A stretch of 64,000 bases of DNA from Hydrogenophaga sp040372165 (GTDB lineage Bacteria; Pseudomonadota; Gammaproteobacteria; Burkholderiales; Burkholderiaceae_C): the NCBI RefSeq assembly GCF_040372165.1, contig NZ_BAABWG010000001.1, forward strand, positions 992,001 through 1,056,000. The letters are read 5' to 3'. A program made the translations under genes and the position numbers. Below, one piece after another: positions 1 through 8,865 of the stretch (position 1 is the first letter of the stretch; the number at the start of each line of letters is the position of its first letter). The notes beneath the pieces are model-generated. The model made no database searches. It was given only the letters and a program-made list of their open reading frames with translations, and was not told the origin of the DNA.

Positions 1-1
1 T

Positions 2-340
2 GACCACCTCAAGGGTGTGAAAATCGGCGAAATGCCCGAACCGGTCAAAGGCCGGCTTTCCCGGCGTGTCAAGAGTTTCCCGGTGACCCCACGTGTGGAC
101 CTCCGCCCGGATGAGAAAGGCCAGCGCTGGGTGCTCAGCGTCTCGGCCAGCGACCGGGCCGGTCTGCTGTACGCCATCACCCGCGTCATGGCACGTCACG
201 AGGTCAGTGTGGAGCTGGCCAAGATTTCGACGCTGGGTGAACGCGCAGAGGACACCTTTCTTGTCAGCGGCCCGAGCCTGCAAGTCAACAGGCAGCAGAT
301 TGCCTTTGAAACCGAGCTGCTGGAAGCGATCAAGGACTGA
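2..340 (+). CDS. glnD: [Protein-PII] uridylyltransferase / uridylyl-removing enzyme, C-terminal fragment
   Basis: The reading frame is open from the left window edge, so only the last ~112 residues are present. They form the second of the two ACT domains that end GlnD: a basic linker, then RWVLSVSASDRAGLLYAITR and a second half ending in AIKD. GlnD uridylylates and de-uridylylates PII according to glutamine level; the ACT repeats are the glutamine-sensing part. The catalytic nucleotidyltransferase and HD domains must lie to the left. A rho-independent terminator follows 34 bases after the stop. The assignment rests on the ACT motif and its position at a C-terminus; another ACT-terminated enzyme is possible but less likely. 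Confidence 0.85.
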   Translation, partial: DHLKGVKIGEMPEPVKGRLSRRVKSFPVTPRVDLRPDEKGQRWVLSVSASDRAGLLYAITRVMARHEVSVELAKISTLGERAEDTFLVSGPSLQVNRQQIAFETELLEAIKD

Positions 341-373
341 GCGACTCACGCCTTCCGGGCCAGACACAAGAAG

Positions 374-402
374 AAGGGGCAGCCCTGGGCTGCCCCTTTT
401 CT
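374..402. terminator. Bidirectional rho-independent terminator between glnD and the RND operon
   Basis: A perfect 9-bp GC-rich stem (GGGGCAGCC at 376-384, GGCTGCCCC at 388-396) with a 3-nt loop is flanked by AA on the left and TTTT on the right. It sits between two convergent genes and can serve both. Confidence 0.85.
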
Positions 403-429
403 CATTCAGCTCACATTGTCTGCGCCCTC

Positions 430-3400
430 TTACACCGCGACGACCTGCTGTGCTGCTGGCTTGGGCCGGCGCCACAGACGGGCAAAGAAGTCGCCCAGAT
501 CATCCACCATCGTGTAGACGGCGGGGATGACCAGAAGACTCAGGAATGTAGAGGTCATGAGCCCCCCAATGACGGCCACAGCCATGGGCGCGCGGAAACT
601 GCTGTCAGCAGAACTCCAGCCCGCCGCAATGGGCAGCATGCCTGCCGACATGGCGATGGTCGTCATGATGATGGGGCGGGCCCGCTTGCGACAGGCATCA
701 ATGATCGCATCAAAGCGGCTCATGTCGTGCTCCCGCCGGGCCTCGATGGCGTACTCCACCAGCAGAATCGAGTTTTTGGTCGCAACACCCATCAGCATCA
801 CCAGTCCGATCAGGGATGGCATCGAAAACGCCATGTTGACTGCCAGCAGAGAGACGAAGGCTCCTCCCAGAGAGAGCGGCAACGCCGCCAGGATGGTAAA
901 CGGTTGCAAGAACGCCTTGAACAGCAGAACGAGCACGATATAGATGCACAGAACGCCAGTGATCATGGCCAGGCCAAAGCTGGCAAAGAGCTCACCCTGA
1001 ACTTCCGCATCACCCACTTCCCTGACGGAGACACCCGCGGGCAGGTTCTTGATGGAAGACAACTGCTCGACCTGGAGTTTGAGATCACCCAGCGCGATAC
1101 CCGCCAGCTCAACTTCGAAGTTGATGTTTCGTGACCGGTCGTACCGGTCGATAACCGCAGGGCCGCCGCCAAAAGAGAGATCCGCTACCTGACCCAGCAT
1201 CACCGGCCCCTTGGTGCCGGGCACGGCCAGTCGACGCAGAACGTCGAGGTCTTCCCTTGCCTTTGGATCGAGCTTGACGACGATCGGAATCTGCCGCTGC
1301 GGGAGGTTCAGCTTGGGCAAGGCGGCGTCATAGTCGCCCACTGTCGCCACACGCAAGGTGTCGGCAATGGCTGCACTGGTCACGCCCAGATCTGCCGCGC
1401 GGGCAAGATCCGGTTTGACGTAGATCTCCGTGCGAACCAGTGCGGCTGTCGACTGGATGCTGCCCACCCCATCGATGGTGCGCAAGTCTTTTTCGATGGC
1501 GCGCGCCGCTATCTGCAAGGCAGCAGGGTCATTGCCAGTAATGGTCAGGATGTACTTCTCGCCAGAGCCACCCAGCCCCACCTTGAAGCGGGCACCTGGC
1601 AAGTTGGCCATCACGGCCCGGATGTCGTTTTCGATCACCTGCTTGCGGGGACGCTCACCCCGTGTGGCCAGCTGAATCGTCAATGCGGCCTTGCGGGACT
1701 CAGCGGCCCCTTGCGGCGCAAACGGATCGCTTCCTGCAGCGCCGGAACCAATCGTCGTGTATACGCTTTCGACGTGATTGACTCCTGTTACCAGCTGGCG
1801 CGCCTGCTCGGCCGCCTTGACGGTCTGCGCCAGAGTGGAGCCTGGCGGCAGCTCCATGTAAACCTGCGTCTGAGAGTTGTCGTCAGCCGGGATGAACCCC
1901 TGGGGCAGCAAAGGAGCAATGCCGAAGATGGAAACAGCGAAGAATGCAATCGCCCCAAGCAGCGTCATCCACCTGTGCTTGATGCACCAGGCGGCCCATT
2001 TCACGTAGGTGTGGATCCAGCCCGGCTCATCCTGGTTGGTTCCCCAGCGCCACAAGGCATTGAGCAGCCTGTTGTTGCGAGCCCAGCCTGGTTCATCCTT
2101 TTCGGTCACGAAAGGTTTGAGCATGTAGGCCGCCATCATGGGCGTCAGCATGCGGGCCACGACCAGTGATGCAAACACGGCCAGCGAGGCTGTCCAGCCA
2201 AACTGCTTGAAGAACTTGCCCGGGATGCCTGCCATGAATGCTGTCGGCAGGAACACCGCGATCAGACTGAATGTGGTGGCGATGACGGCCATACCGATTT
2301 CATCTGCAGCCTCCATCGCGGCCTGGTAGGGCGACTTGCCCATGCGCATGTGGCGGACAATGTTCTCCACCTCCACAATGGCATCGTCAACCAGGATACC
2401 GATCACCAGCGACATGGCCAACAAGGTCACCACGTTGATGGAGAACCCCATGTACTGCATGCCAATAAAAGCCGGAATGGCCGACAAAGGCAAGGCCACC
2501 GCCGAAACAATGGTGGCACGAAGATCACGCAGGAACAGCCAGACCACCAGAACGGCGAGCAATGCACCTTCGTACAGCAGCGTCATGGAGGCGTTGAAAT
2601 CCTCCTCCACTGGTGTCACGAAATCGAAGGATTCGGTGATTTTCAGATCGGAACGGGAGGCCTGCAGCTCTCTGAGCTTTTCGCGAACCCCATGACCGAC
2701 TTCGACCTCACTGGCACCACGGCTTCGCGCCACCTCAAAGCCCACTACCGGCTTGCCATCGAGGAAAGCTGCTGCGGTCGGCTCGGCGATGGTATCCCTG
2801 ACGTCTGCAACCTGATCGAGCCGGATGCTGCGCCCATCCGGAAGTGCCACCTGCATGGCAGCGATATCCTGAGCCGACTGCATGGCAGACAGGGTTCTCA
2901 GTGGCTGCTGACTGCCACCCAGGTCGGCACGTCCGCCCGCACTTTCGATCTGGACACGGGCCAGCTGACGCGAAATGTCAGCTGCCGTCGCGCCCAGAGC
3001 CTGCAGCTTCAGGGGATCGAGCAGGATCTGGACTTCCCTGTCTACACCGCCCACACGGTTGACGGCGCCGACGCCGCGCACCGAAAGAAGCAGCTTGGCG
3101 ATGTCATTGTCGACAAACCAGGAGATGGCTTCGTCATCCATGCGCTCCGAACTGACCGTGTACGCCAGCACCGGACCACCGGCGAGCTCAATCTTGTTGA
3201 CGATGGGCTCATTCAGGTCCGTCGGCAAGTCTCCGCGGATCTTGGCCACGGCGGACCGAACATCGTCCAGCGCTTCCTGCGTGTCTTTCTCGATCCGGAA
3301 TTCGGCGGTGAGCGTCACCACACCGTCCTGAATCTTGGTGTAGATGTGTTTGAGCCCCTGAAGCGCAGCCAGGCTGTTTTCAATCTTGCGCGCAACATCG

Positions 3401-3582
3401 TTTTCCAGCTGGTTCGGCGAAGCACCGGGCAATGTGGCGACAACGGTGATGTTGGGCACATCCAGATCGGGAAAGTTCTGCACCTTCATCGTTGAGAAGG
3501 AGAACAGACCGACCAGCGTCAGCATCACGAAGATCATGACGGTGGGAATCGGATTTCGGATGGACCAGGACGAGACGTTCAT
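430..3582 (-). CDS. RND (HAE1 family) multidrug efflux inner-membrane permease
   Basis: 1050 residues, the normal size for an AcrB/MexB-type proton-driven pump. The N-terminus has the typical first membrane helix after a WSIRNP motif. The TM4 proton-relay motif GILVDDAIVEVENI is at 395-408 (Asp399/Asp400) and the partner lysine in GVATKNS is Lys936, matching the AcrB relay Asp407/Asp408/Lys940. Two large periplasmic loops separate the two helical bundles. It is the last gene of an operon ordered outer-membrane factor, fusion protein, permease, 36 bases after the fusion-protein stop; the ATG has an AAGGGA Shine-Dalgarno sequence. Substrate cannot be read from sequence; drugs, solvents or metabolites are all possible, and the pump differs enough from classic AcrB that I give no symbol. 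Confidence 0.93.
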   Translation of the reverse strand: MNVSSWSIRNPIPTVMIFVMLTLVGLFSFSTMKVQNFPDLDVPNITVVATLPGASPNQLENDVARKIENSLAALQGLKHIYTKIQDGVVTLTAEFRIEKDTQEALDDVRSAVAKIRGDLPTDLNEPIVNKIELAGGPVLAYTVSSERMDDEAISWFVDNDIAKLLLSVRGVGAVNRVGGVDREVQILLDPLKLQALGATAADISRQLARVQIESAGGRADLGGSQQPLRTLSAMQSAQDIAAMQVALPDGRSIRLDQVADVRDTIAEPTAAAFLDGKPVVGFEVARSRGASEVEVGHGVREKLRELQASRSDLKITESFDFVTPVEEDFNASMTLLYEGALLAVLVVWLFLRDLRATIVSAVALPLSAIPAFIGMQYMGFSINVVTLLAMSLVIGILVDDAIVEVENIVRHMRMGKSPYQAAMEAADEIGMAVIATTFSLIAVFLPTAFMAGIPGKFFKQFGWTASLAVFASLVVARMLTPMMAAYMLKPFVTEKDEPGWARNNRLLNALWRWGTNQDEPGWIHTYVKWAAWCIKHRWMTLLGAIAFFAVSIFGIAPLLPQGFIPADDNSQTQVYMELPPGSTLAQTVKAAEQARQLVTGVNHVESVYTTIGSGAAGSDPFAPQGAAESRKAALTIQLATRGERPRKQVIENDIRAVMANLPGARFKVGLGGSGEKYILTITGNDPAALQIAARAIEKDLRTIDGVGSIQSTAALVRTEIYVKPDLARAADLGVTSAAIADTLRVATVGDYDAALPKLNLPQRQIPIVVKLDPKAREDLDVLRRLAVPGTKGPVMLGQVADLSFGGGPAVIDRYDRSRNINFEVELAGIALGDLKLQVEQLSSIKNLPAGVSVREVGDAEVQGELFASFGLAMITGVLCIYIVLVLLFKAFLQPFTILAALPLSLGGAFVSLLAVNMAFSMPSLIGLVMLMGVATKNSILLVEYAIEARREHDMSRFDAIIDACRKRARPIIMTTIAMSAGMLPIAAGWSSADSSFRAPMAVAVIGGLMTSTFLSLLVIPAVYTMVDDLGDFFARLWRRPKPAAQQVVAV

Positions 3583-3618
3583 AGTGGTTGTTCCCTTGAA
3601 AGAACCGGTGTTTCGCGA

Positions 3619-4791
3619 TTACTGAACGACCTTGACCTGGTCACCGTCATTGAGGAAGCCTGCACCTTGCACGGCCACTCGCTCACCCGGCTTGAGCCCG
3701 TCGATGATCTCCACCCGAACACCACTGTGGCGCCCGGTTCGAACCTTGCGCTGCTGTGCCTGGTTTTCTTCGTTCACCACGAAGACGAAAGCGGTACCGT
3801 CCCGCATCACCACGGCCTGGCTGTCGACCGTCAAGGCCTGGGTTTCCCCCACCTGGAACAGGCCGCGGGCAAACGTACCTGCCTTGAGGCCGCTGTCGGT
3901 CGGCAGGTCCACATACACCGTGATGTTGCGGGTCTTGGTATCGGCCGCCGGTGCGATGGCCCGGACCTTGCCTTCCACTTCCCTTCCGTCGGCGCCTGTG
4001 ACTTTGGTGATCTGGCCTGCCTCGATCTGACCAATTTCATCTGGCGTGACTTCGGCTCGCCATTCCACACGCCCCTGGCGAATCAGCCGGAACAGCTCCT
4101 GACCAGCGCCCACCACAGCGCCGACCGTCGCCGGGCGTGCGGATATGACGCCATCATCGGGAGAACGGACTTGTGTATTACCGAGCCGAACCTGCGCAGC
4201 GTCGTAAGCGGCCTTGGCGGCTTCGAACTGTGACTGTGCCACCTTCTCCTGGGTCAGGTACTGCGCGATCTGGGAGGCAGACAGAGCCCCCGAGTCGGCA
4301 ATGGATCGCACACGGTCGGCATCGGCCTTTGCATTGTCCAGGCTGGCCTTGGCCTGCATCAATGCTGCCTTGCTCTGCAGGTTTTCTGCCTTGGTGGTGG
4401 CGCCAGCCAGCTGAGCGAGCACCTGCCCTTTCCTGACCACATCACCCACGTTGACATTGACCGATGCCAGCCTCAGGCCAGAGAGCTCAGCCCCCACACT
4501 GGCTTCCTGCCATGCAGCAACGTCACCATTGGCTTCCACCTGCACTTGCAGCTTGGCCGAAGTCGGCTCTTCAATGCTGACCGTCATCGCCGCCTTGGCT
4601 TTCTGCTGGGCCTGTGCCCCCTTACCTGGCTGTGCCGACGATTCCTGGCTGGCTGCATCGCTGGTCTTGGCAGGCGCTTCCTCGCCGCCTGAACATGCAG
4701 CGAGAACCAGCACCAGGCTCAGTGCCGCTGCTTTGGCGACCATGCTCAGATGAGGGAGTTGACGGACTGAAGTTTCTTTGACGCTTCTCAT
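3619..4791 (-). CDS. RND efflux periplasmic adaptor (membrane fusion protein), lipoprotein
   Basis: 390 residues. The signal peptide ends in a lipobox LVLAAC, so the protein is probably lipid-anchored and periplasmic. It shows the adaptor layout: an N-terminal biotinyl-lipoyl half (AELSGLRLASVNVNVGDVVRKGQ), a long Ala/Gln/Lys-rich coiled-coil hairpin, the second lipoyl half, then beta-barrel and membrane-proximal domains. It bridges the permease encoded next to it and the outer-membrane channel encoded before it. The ATG overlaps the stop of the upstream outer-membrane-factor gene in an ATGA arrangement, indicating translational coupling. Confidence 0.92.
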   Translation of the reverse strand: MRSVKETSVRQLPHLSMVAKAAALSLVLVLAACSGGEEAPAKTSDAASQESSAQPGKGAQAQQKAKAAMTVSIEEPTSAKLQVQVEANGDVAAWQEASVGAELSGLRLASVNVNVGDVVRKGQVLAQLAGATTKAENLQSKAALMQAKASLDNAKADADRVRSIADSGALSASQIAQYLTQEKVAQSQFEAAKAAYDAAQVRLGNTQVRSPDDGVISARPATVGAVVGAGQELFRLIRQGRVEWRAEVTPDEIGQIEAGQITKVTGADGREVEGKVRAIAPAADTKTRNITVYVDLPTDSGLKAGTFARGLFQVGETQALTVDSQAVVMRDGTAFVFVVNEENQAQQRKVRTGRHSGVRVEIIDGLKPGERVAVQGAGFLNDGDQVKVVQ

Positions 4792-6224
4792 GTTGGATCT
4801 TTCGGCGATTCGATGTGTTCTGGATCAAAGCCGCCGCCGAGGGCGACATAGAGGTCGATCCATGCGTTGATGCGTTCAAGTCGGAGACCGACCACGGCGC
4901 TTGCAGACGCCAGGCGCAAGCGGCGGGCTTCTTCCAGGTCGGACAGGCTCGCCAGTCCGACGCTGTACCTGGCTTCGGTACCATTGAAGGACTGTGCATA
5001 GCCTTCGAAAGACACCTGTGTTTGCTCGCTGCGTTCGTTCAGGCTGTCCAGTGTGACGAGCGACTGCTCCACCTCGGCCACAGCCTGGCGAAGTGCGCCG
5101 GCATATGCCGAGGCCGCGGCCTCATATTTCGCTTTCGATGCCCGAACATCCGCGTGCAATGCCGAGCGTCCGAGCAACGGAATTTCCAGCTGAATCGGGC
5201 CCACCGTCCAGGTGTTGTAGTTCAGGCTCACGCCGTCCACACTCGTGCGATTGCGCAATGCACTGCCGGACAGGCTGATGCTGGGCCACAAGGCAGCCCT
5301 GGATACGTTCACGCCATCGGCCGCCGCCATCAGGCTGCGTTGCGCTCGGAAGATGTCAGGCCGCTGCCTCAACACAGAGGCGGGGACCTCCGTGACCGCC
5401 AGTGCTCCCTGCACAGCGGCGGGATCAGGCCAGGCGGTTTCCTGGGAAAGCAATGCCCTCAGGTCAGTTTCGGCCATGCCCGTCATCGCCACCATGGCCT
5501 TGACCTGCGCTTCACACGTCGCTGCCTGCAAGGCGTAGCGAGCGATGCCCTCCGATCTACTGGCGCGTGCCAGAGCAGCGACGGCAGGTGCGGTGAGGCC
5601 TGCCTTCTCCGTGATTTCACTGCTTTGCGCTGTCGCCGTGCGTGAATCACGATCGGCGCCGGCCACCGACAACTGCTCCTGGCACACACGATAGCCAAAA
5701 TAGCTTCTGGCGGCCTGTGCCGCCACCAGCACGCGAGCTTCATGCCAGCCTGCCAGCGTCTGGTCCGCCTGCGCATTGGCCTGCCGAGCGGAAGCAGAGC
5801 GTCCGCCCATCAGGTCCAGCACCCAGCGTGCCTGCAGTCCTGCGCTCACCGTCGTATTCAGTGGGGTGGTCGGATCGGGCACGCCGCGCAGGGCCGATGC
5901 AGACAGGCCAACGCGAGGGTAAAGCTCGTCGCGACTGGCTGCGGCAGCCACACGCGCTTCAAAAACGCGGCTGCGTGCGGTCGCAATGTCAGGACTGGCC
6001 GCCTGTGCAGCCGAGAGCACCTGATTGAGCGCGGGGTCATTGAACTGACCCCACCAGTTCTGAAGCTGTGCGTTGTCGCCCTGGTGTGCGAACACTGGCG
6101 CATGCCAGCCAGCTGGCGTGGCCTCTTCAATCACTGGAATGCCTGGACTGGCACAGCCGGCAATCAGCAGTGCCATCCCGGCGACCAACGTGGCCCGGCG
6201 CATCGTGACAAATCCTGCCTTCAT
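4788..6224 (-). CDS. Outer-membrane efflux lipoprotein, NodT/OprM family
   Basis: 478 residues from the chosen ATG. The signal peptide has the lipobox LLIAGC, followed by the outer-membrane-factor repeats rich in Ala/Gln/Arg (WWGQFNDPALN, then two alpha-hairpin halves ending in GLASLSDLEEARR). This family forms the trimeric channel through which the RND pump expels its substrates. The ATG at 6224 has GAGG six bases upstream; another ATG at 6203 (with AGGA) would also give a perfect lipoprotein signal peptide, and an in-frame ATG at 6278 has no such support. It lies 64 bases after def on the same strand, so read-through from def is possible. Confidence 0.9.
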   Translation of the reverse strand: MKAGFVTMRRATLVAGMALLIAGCASPGIPVIEEATPAGWHAPVFAHQGDNAQLQNWWGQFNDPALNQVLSAAQAASPDIATARSRVFEARVAAAASRDELYPRVGLSASALRGVPDPTTPLNTTVSAGLQARWVLDLMGGRSASARQANAQADQTLAGWHEARVLVAAQAARSYFGYRVCQEQLSVAGADRDSRTATAQSSEITEKAGLTAPAVAALARASRSEGIARYALQAATCEAQVKAMVAMTGMAETDLRALLSQETAWPDPAAVQGALAVTEVPASVLRQRPDIFRAQRSLMAAADGVNVSRAALWPSISLSGSALRNRTSVDGVSLNYNTWTVGPIQLEIPLLGRSALHADVRASKAKYEAAASAYAGALRQAVAEVEQSLVTLDSLNERSEQTQVSFEGYAQSFNGTEARYSVGLASLSDLEEARRLRLASASAVVGLRLERINAWIDLYVALGGGFDPEHIESPKDPT

Positions 6225-6288
6225 GGCAAACCTCAAACCGTTTCTATTTGCATTGGAGAAAACCGTTGACGGTAGCATCAAGCTACTG

Positions 6289-6834
6289 TCAACGTCCTGT
6301 CAGCTGATCTTGCCCGGACAAACCTTCCGGCAATGCGTCCGTGAAGCCCCATTGCCGCATGTCCTGCATCCGCGCCGGGTAGAGAACTCCGTCCAGGTGA
6401 TCGCATTCGTGCTGAACCACGCGAGCGTGAAAGCCTTGCGCCTCTCGCTCGAACCAGGCGCCTTGCGCATCCTGAGCCCGATAACGTACCCGCAAGTACC
6501 GTGGGACCGATCCCCGCAGGCCCGGCACGGACAGGCACCCTTCCCAGCCTGACTCCTGGGTTCTGTCCAGCACTTCGACCTCCGGGTTGACGAGCACCGT
6601 CCTCTCGATGACCGGTGCCTCGGGGTAGCGCGGATTGGGTTGTCCCGAGCCAAAGATGACAACGCGGAGATCGACGCCAATCTGGGGGGCAGCCAAGCCT
6701 GCGCCATCAGCCGCCCGCATCGTATCGAGCATGTCCTGCAGCAGGTCTTGCAGGCCTGCATCAAATTCTGTCACCGGGCGGGCAATCCGCAATAACCGCG
6801 GATCACCCATCTTGAGTATGGTCTTGACTGCCAT
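6289..6834 (-). CDS. def: Peptide deformylase
   Basis: 181 residues. All three deformylase motifs are present: GAGLAAPQIG (44-53), EGCLSVPG (98-105, metal ligand Cys100) and HECDHLDG (142-149, ligands His142 and His146 with catalytic Glu143). The enzyme removes the N-formyl group from nascent proteins in the cytoplasm. It stands upstream of the efflux operon rather than beside fmt, its usual partner. No convincing Shine-Dalgarno sequence precedes the ATG. Confidence 0.96.
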   Translation of the reverse strand: MAVKTILKMGDPRLLRIARPVTEFDAGLQDLLQDMLDTMRAADGAGLAAPQIGVDLRVVIFGSGQPNPRYPEAPVIERTVLVNPEVEVLDRTQESGWEGCLSVPGLRGSVPRYLRVRYRAQDAQGAWFEREAQGFHARVVQHECDHLDGVLYPARMQDMRQWGFTDALPEGLSGQDQLTGR

Positions 6835-6987
6835 TGTTGAGCGTAGAAAGGGCCGTGACTTCCCCGATCGAGGGGTGTAAGCTCAGGGCTGATGAGGAAA
6901 CCTGTCAGCGTGACAGCTGCTGATTTTGGCTCATCTGTGTTTCGAAATATGTCAGTCCGATATCAATCCGTTTCATGGAGGGCGCGT

Positions 6988-7359
6988 ATGCAACACATCA
7001 ACCCCACTCGCATGGGCAGCTGTGCAAAGGCTCTTGCTCCTGCTGCCATGGCCATGTGCATGTCGATGGCTGCCGGTCATGCCTCGGCCCAGGGTGCCGA
7101 GATCTTCAAAGACCTCAGTCCGGCCGACTATGTTCACGGAGAGACGCTGATCAAACAGCACCAATGCACTGAGTGCCATGCACGCAAGATGAATGGCGAT
7201 GGAGCGGCCATCTACCGCCCCGATGGCCGCATCAACTCGGCTCCCCTTTTGCGCGGCATGGTGGAGCAATGCAATTCGACACTCAATCTGCAGCTTTGGC
7301 CAGAGGATGTCAACGCAGTGGCCGGCGTTCTGAACCGAGATCACTACAAGTTCAAGTAG
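6988..7359 (+). CDS. Small secreted c-type cytochrome-like protein
   Basis: 123 residues from an ATG preceded by GGAGGG at good spacing; upstream in-frame starts lack this. An N-terminal export signal ends near ASAQ (residues 33-36). A single haem-attachment motif CTECH lies at 60-64, so one covalently bound haem is expected in the periplasm. The rest is short, with conserved-looking cytochrome features (GRINSAPLLRGMVEQC). It may carry electrons to an unknown partner. It precedes the protease/FHA pair by 120 bases in the same direction; whether they share a transcript is unclear. Confidence 0.75.
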   Translation: MQHINPTRMGSCAKALAPAAMAMCMSMAAGHASAQGAEIFKDLSPADYVHGETLIKQHQCTECHARKMNGDGAAIYRPDGRINSAPLLRGMVEQCNSTLNLQLWPEDVNAVAGVLNRDHYKFK

Positions 7360-7479
7360 CATGGATCCATCAGGAATGCACTGATCAGTTCTTTCTTCAT
7401 TGGCCCATGGCTGGGCAGAACCGGGAGCGGCGGCAGGAAGGGCCGCCAGCTGGCCTTAGCGCCAGCAACGTCAACACAC

Positions 7480-8865
7480 ATGAGAACAACACCCCAAGGG
7501 AGACTGGCTGCCATGCTGCTGGCTGCCTGTGCACTCACACCCCTGAGCTGGGCACAAGAAGACAACACACCGGCCCCAGAGCAGCCAGCCCCGGTACAGG
7601 AGGAACCACCGCTTCCCCCGCCTTCGCCCTCCGCCCGTGACCTGTTCGAGCGGTCCAAGGACGCCATCGTTCAGGTCAGACTCTTGCTGAAATCGGCCAA
7701 CGAGCAATCGTCCATCGGCTCAGGGTTCGTGGTGCGTACCGAGAGTGATGGCAGTGCGTGGGTGGTGACCAACTACCATGTTGTTTCAGAATTGGCATTG
7801 CAGCCGCACGCCTATCAGATAGAGCTCAGAGGCACTGACCAGACACGGGCACCCGCCACGCTCGTGGCCATCGATGTCATTCACGACCTTGCCGTCCTGC
7901 GCACCAGCTCCAGCACGCCGCAGAGAAAGTGGCCTACGCTAGAGATTCGCTCGACACCCATCGCGCAAGGCACCAGCGTCTATTCACTGGGAAACCCGCT
8001 GGAGCTCGGCTTCCTCATATCGGATGGCATTTACAACGGTGCGGTGGAAAACCGGCTCTACGAACAAATGCTGTTTTCCGGCGCCCTCAATCCTGGCATG
8101 AGTGGCGGTCCGGCGCTGGACAGCACAGGCGAGGTGGTCGGCGTCAATGTGGCGACCCGCCGCGACGGGGACTTGCTGAGCTTTCTGGTCCCGGTGCGAT
8201 ACCTGAGACCACTGCTCGAACGAGCCTGGACGAGCACCAAACCCTCTGACTGGCAGAAAGAGATTGGCCAGCAGTTGGTCGCTCACCAGGGGTTTCTCAC
8301 GCAGGCCTTGCTTGGCCCTGATGCTTCTGCGGCCGCACAAGCGGCCAAGCTGCCCGGCTTCTCCACCCAGCGCATTGAGGGCCGGGAAGTCATGACGCTG
8401 GACAGCGCCATCACGCGGTGCTGGGCCAATGGCGACAATGAGCCGGGAAGCCGCTATCTTGAAGACCGCATTCAGTGCGCCCTCAACGACGAGGTGTATG
8501 TCTCACGCCGGATGTACACCGGCTCTCTGAACATTTCGCATGTCCTCATTCGCAACCAGACGCTCGCAACACCCCAGTTTCTGGAGGTGAGCGGCTACAA
8601 CAGCTCACGCAATACGTACGTCGCCCAGGACGAGCTCACTCCTGACCGGTGTCACTCGGACTATTTGCAGGGCAAGTCCAGGGTCTACAGGGTATCCTCC
8701 TGCCTCCAGACCTATCGAGAGTTTCCTGGCATCTTCAATTTCAGCATTCGCGCCACCCAGGTCGACAGCACCAGTGAAAGGCTCTACAGCCAGATGACCA
8801 TGAGTGGATTCAGCTTCGACAACGCTCGCCGGCTGGGTGATCAATTTCTGCGGAGGTTGCCGTGA
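7480..8865 (+). CDS. Periplasmic trypsin-like (Deg/HtrA-type fold) serine protease, no PDZ domain seen
   Basis: 461 residues. A signal peptide (cleavage near SWAQ) is followed by a Pro-rich spacer (27-50) and then a chymotrypsin-fold domain with a full triad: His100 in TNYHVV, Asp136 in IHDLAVL and Ser208 in NPGMSGGP. The ~220-residue C-terminal half (from about 240) does not resemble PDZ and I do not recognise it. The stop overlaps the GTG start of the following FHA protein, so the two are translationally coupled. No Shine-Dalgarno sequence is evident before the ATG, so the exact start is less certain than the gene. Confidence 0.82.
   Translation: MRTTPQGRLAAMLLAACALTPLSWAQEDNTPAPEQPAPVQEEPPLPPPSPSARDLFERSKDAIVQVRLLLKSANEQSSIGSGFVVRTESDGSAWVVTNYHVVSELALQPHAYQIELRGTDQTRAPATLVAIDVIHDLAVLRTSSSTPQRKWPTLEIRSTPIAQGTSVYSLGNPLELGFLISDGIYNGAVENRLYEQMLFSGALNPGMSGGPALDSTGEVVGVNVATRRDGDLLSFLVPVRYLRPLLERAWTSTKPSDWQKEIGQQLVAHQGFLTQALLGPDASAAAQAAKLPGFSTQRIEGREVMTLDSAITRCWANGDNEPGSRYLEDRIQCALNDEVYVSRRMYTGSLNISHVLIRNQTLATPQFLEVSGYNSSRNTYVAQDELTPDRCHSDYLQGKSRVYRVSSCLQTYREFPGIFNFSIRATQVDSTSERLYSQMTMSGFSFDNARRLGDQFLRRLP

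Noticed and set aside
2350..3495. Open frame of ~380 codons opposite the RND permease
   Set aside because: Antisense shadow; low-complexity His/Gln-rich composition and no motif.
6902..6916. Small palindrome CTGTCA-GCG-TGACAG between def and the cytochrome gene
   Set aside because: Only six pairs, no second copy and no promoter at useful spacing; could be an operator but cannot be supported.
7429..7447. GGCGGC/GCCGCC hairpin between the cytochrome and protease genes
   Set aside because: Short GC stem without T-run in GC-rich DNA; not convincing as terminator or regulator.
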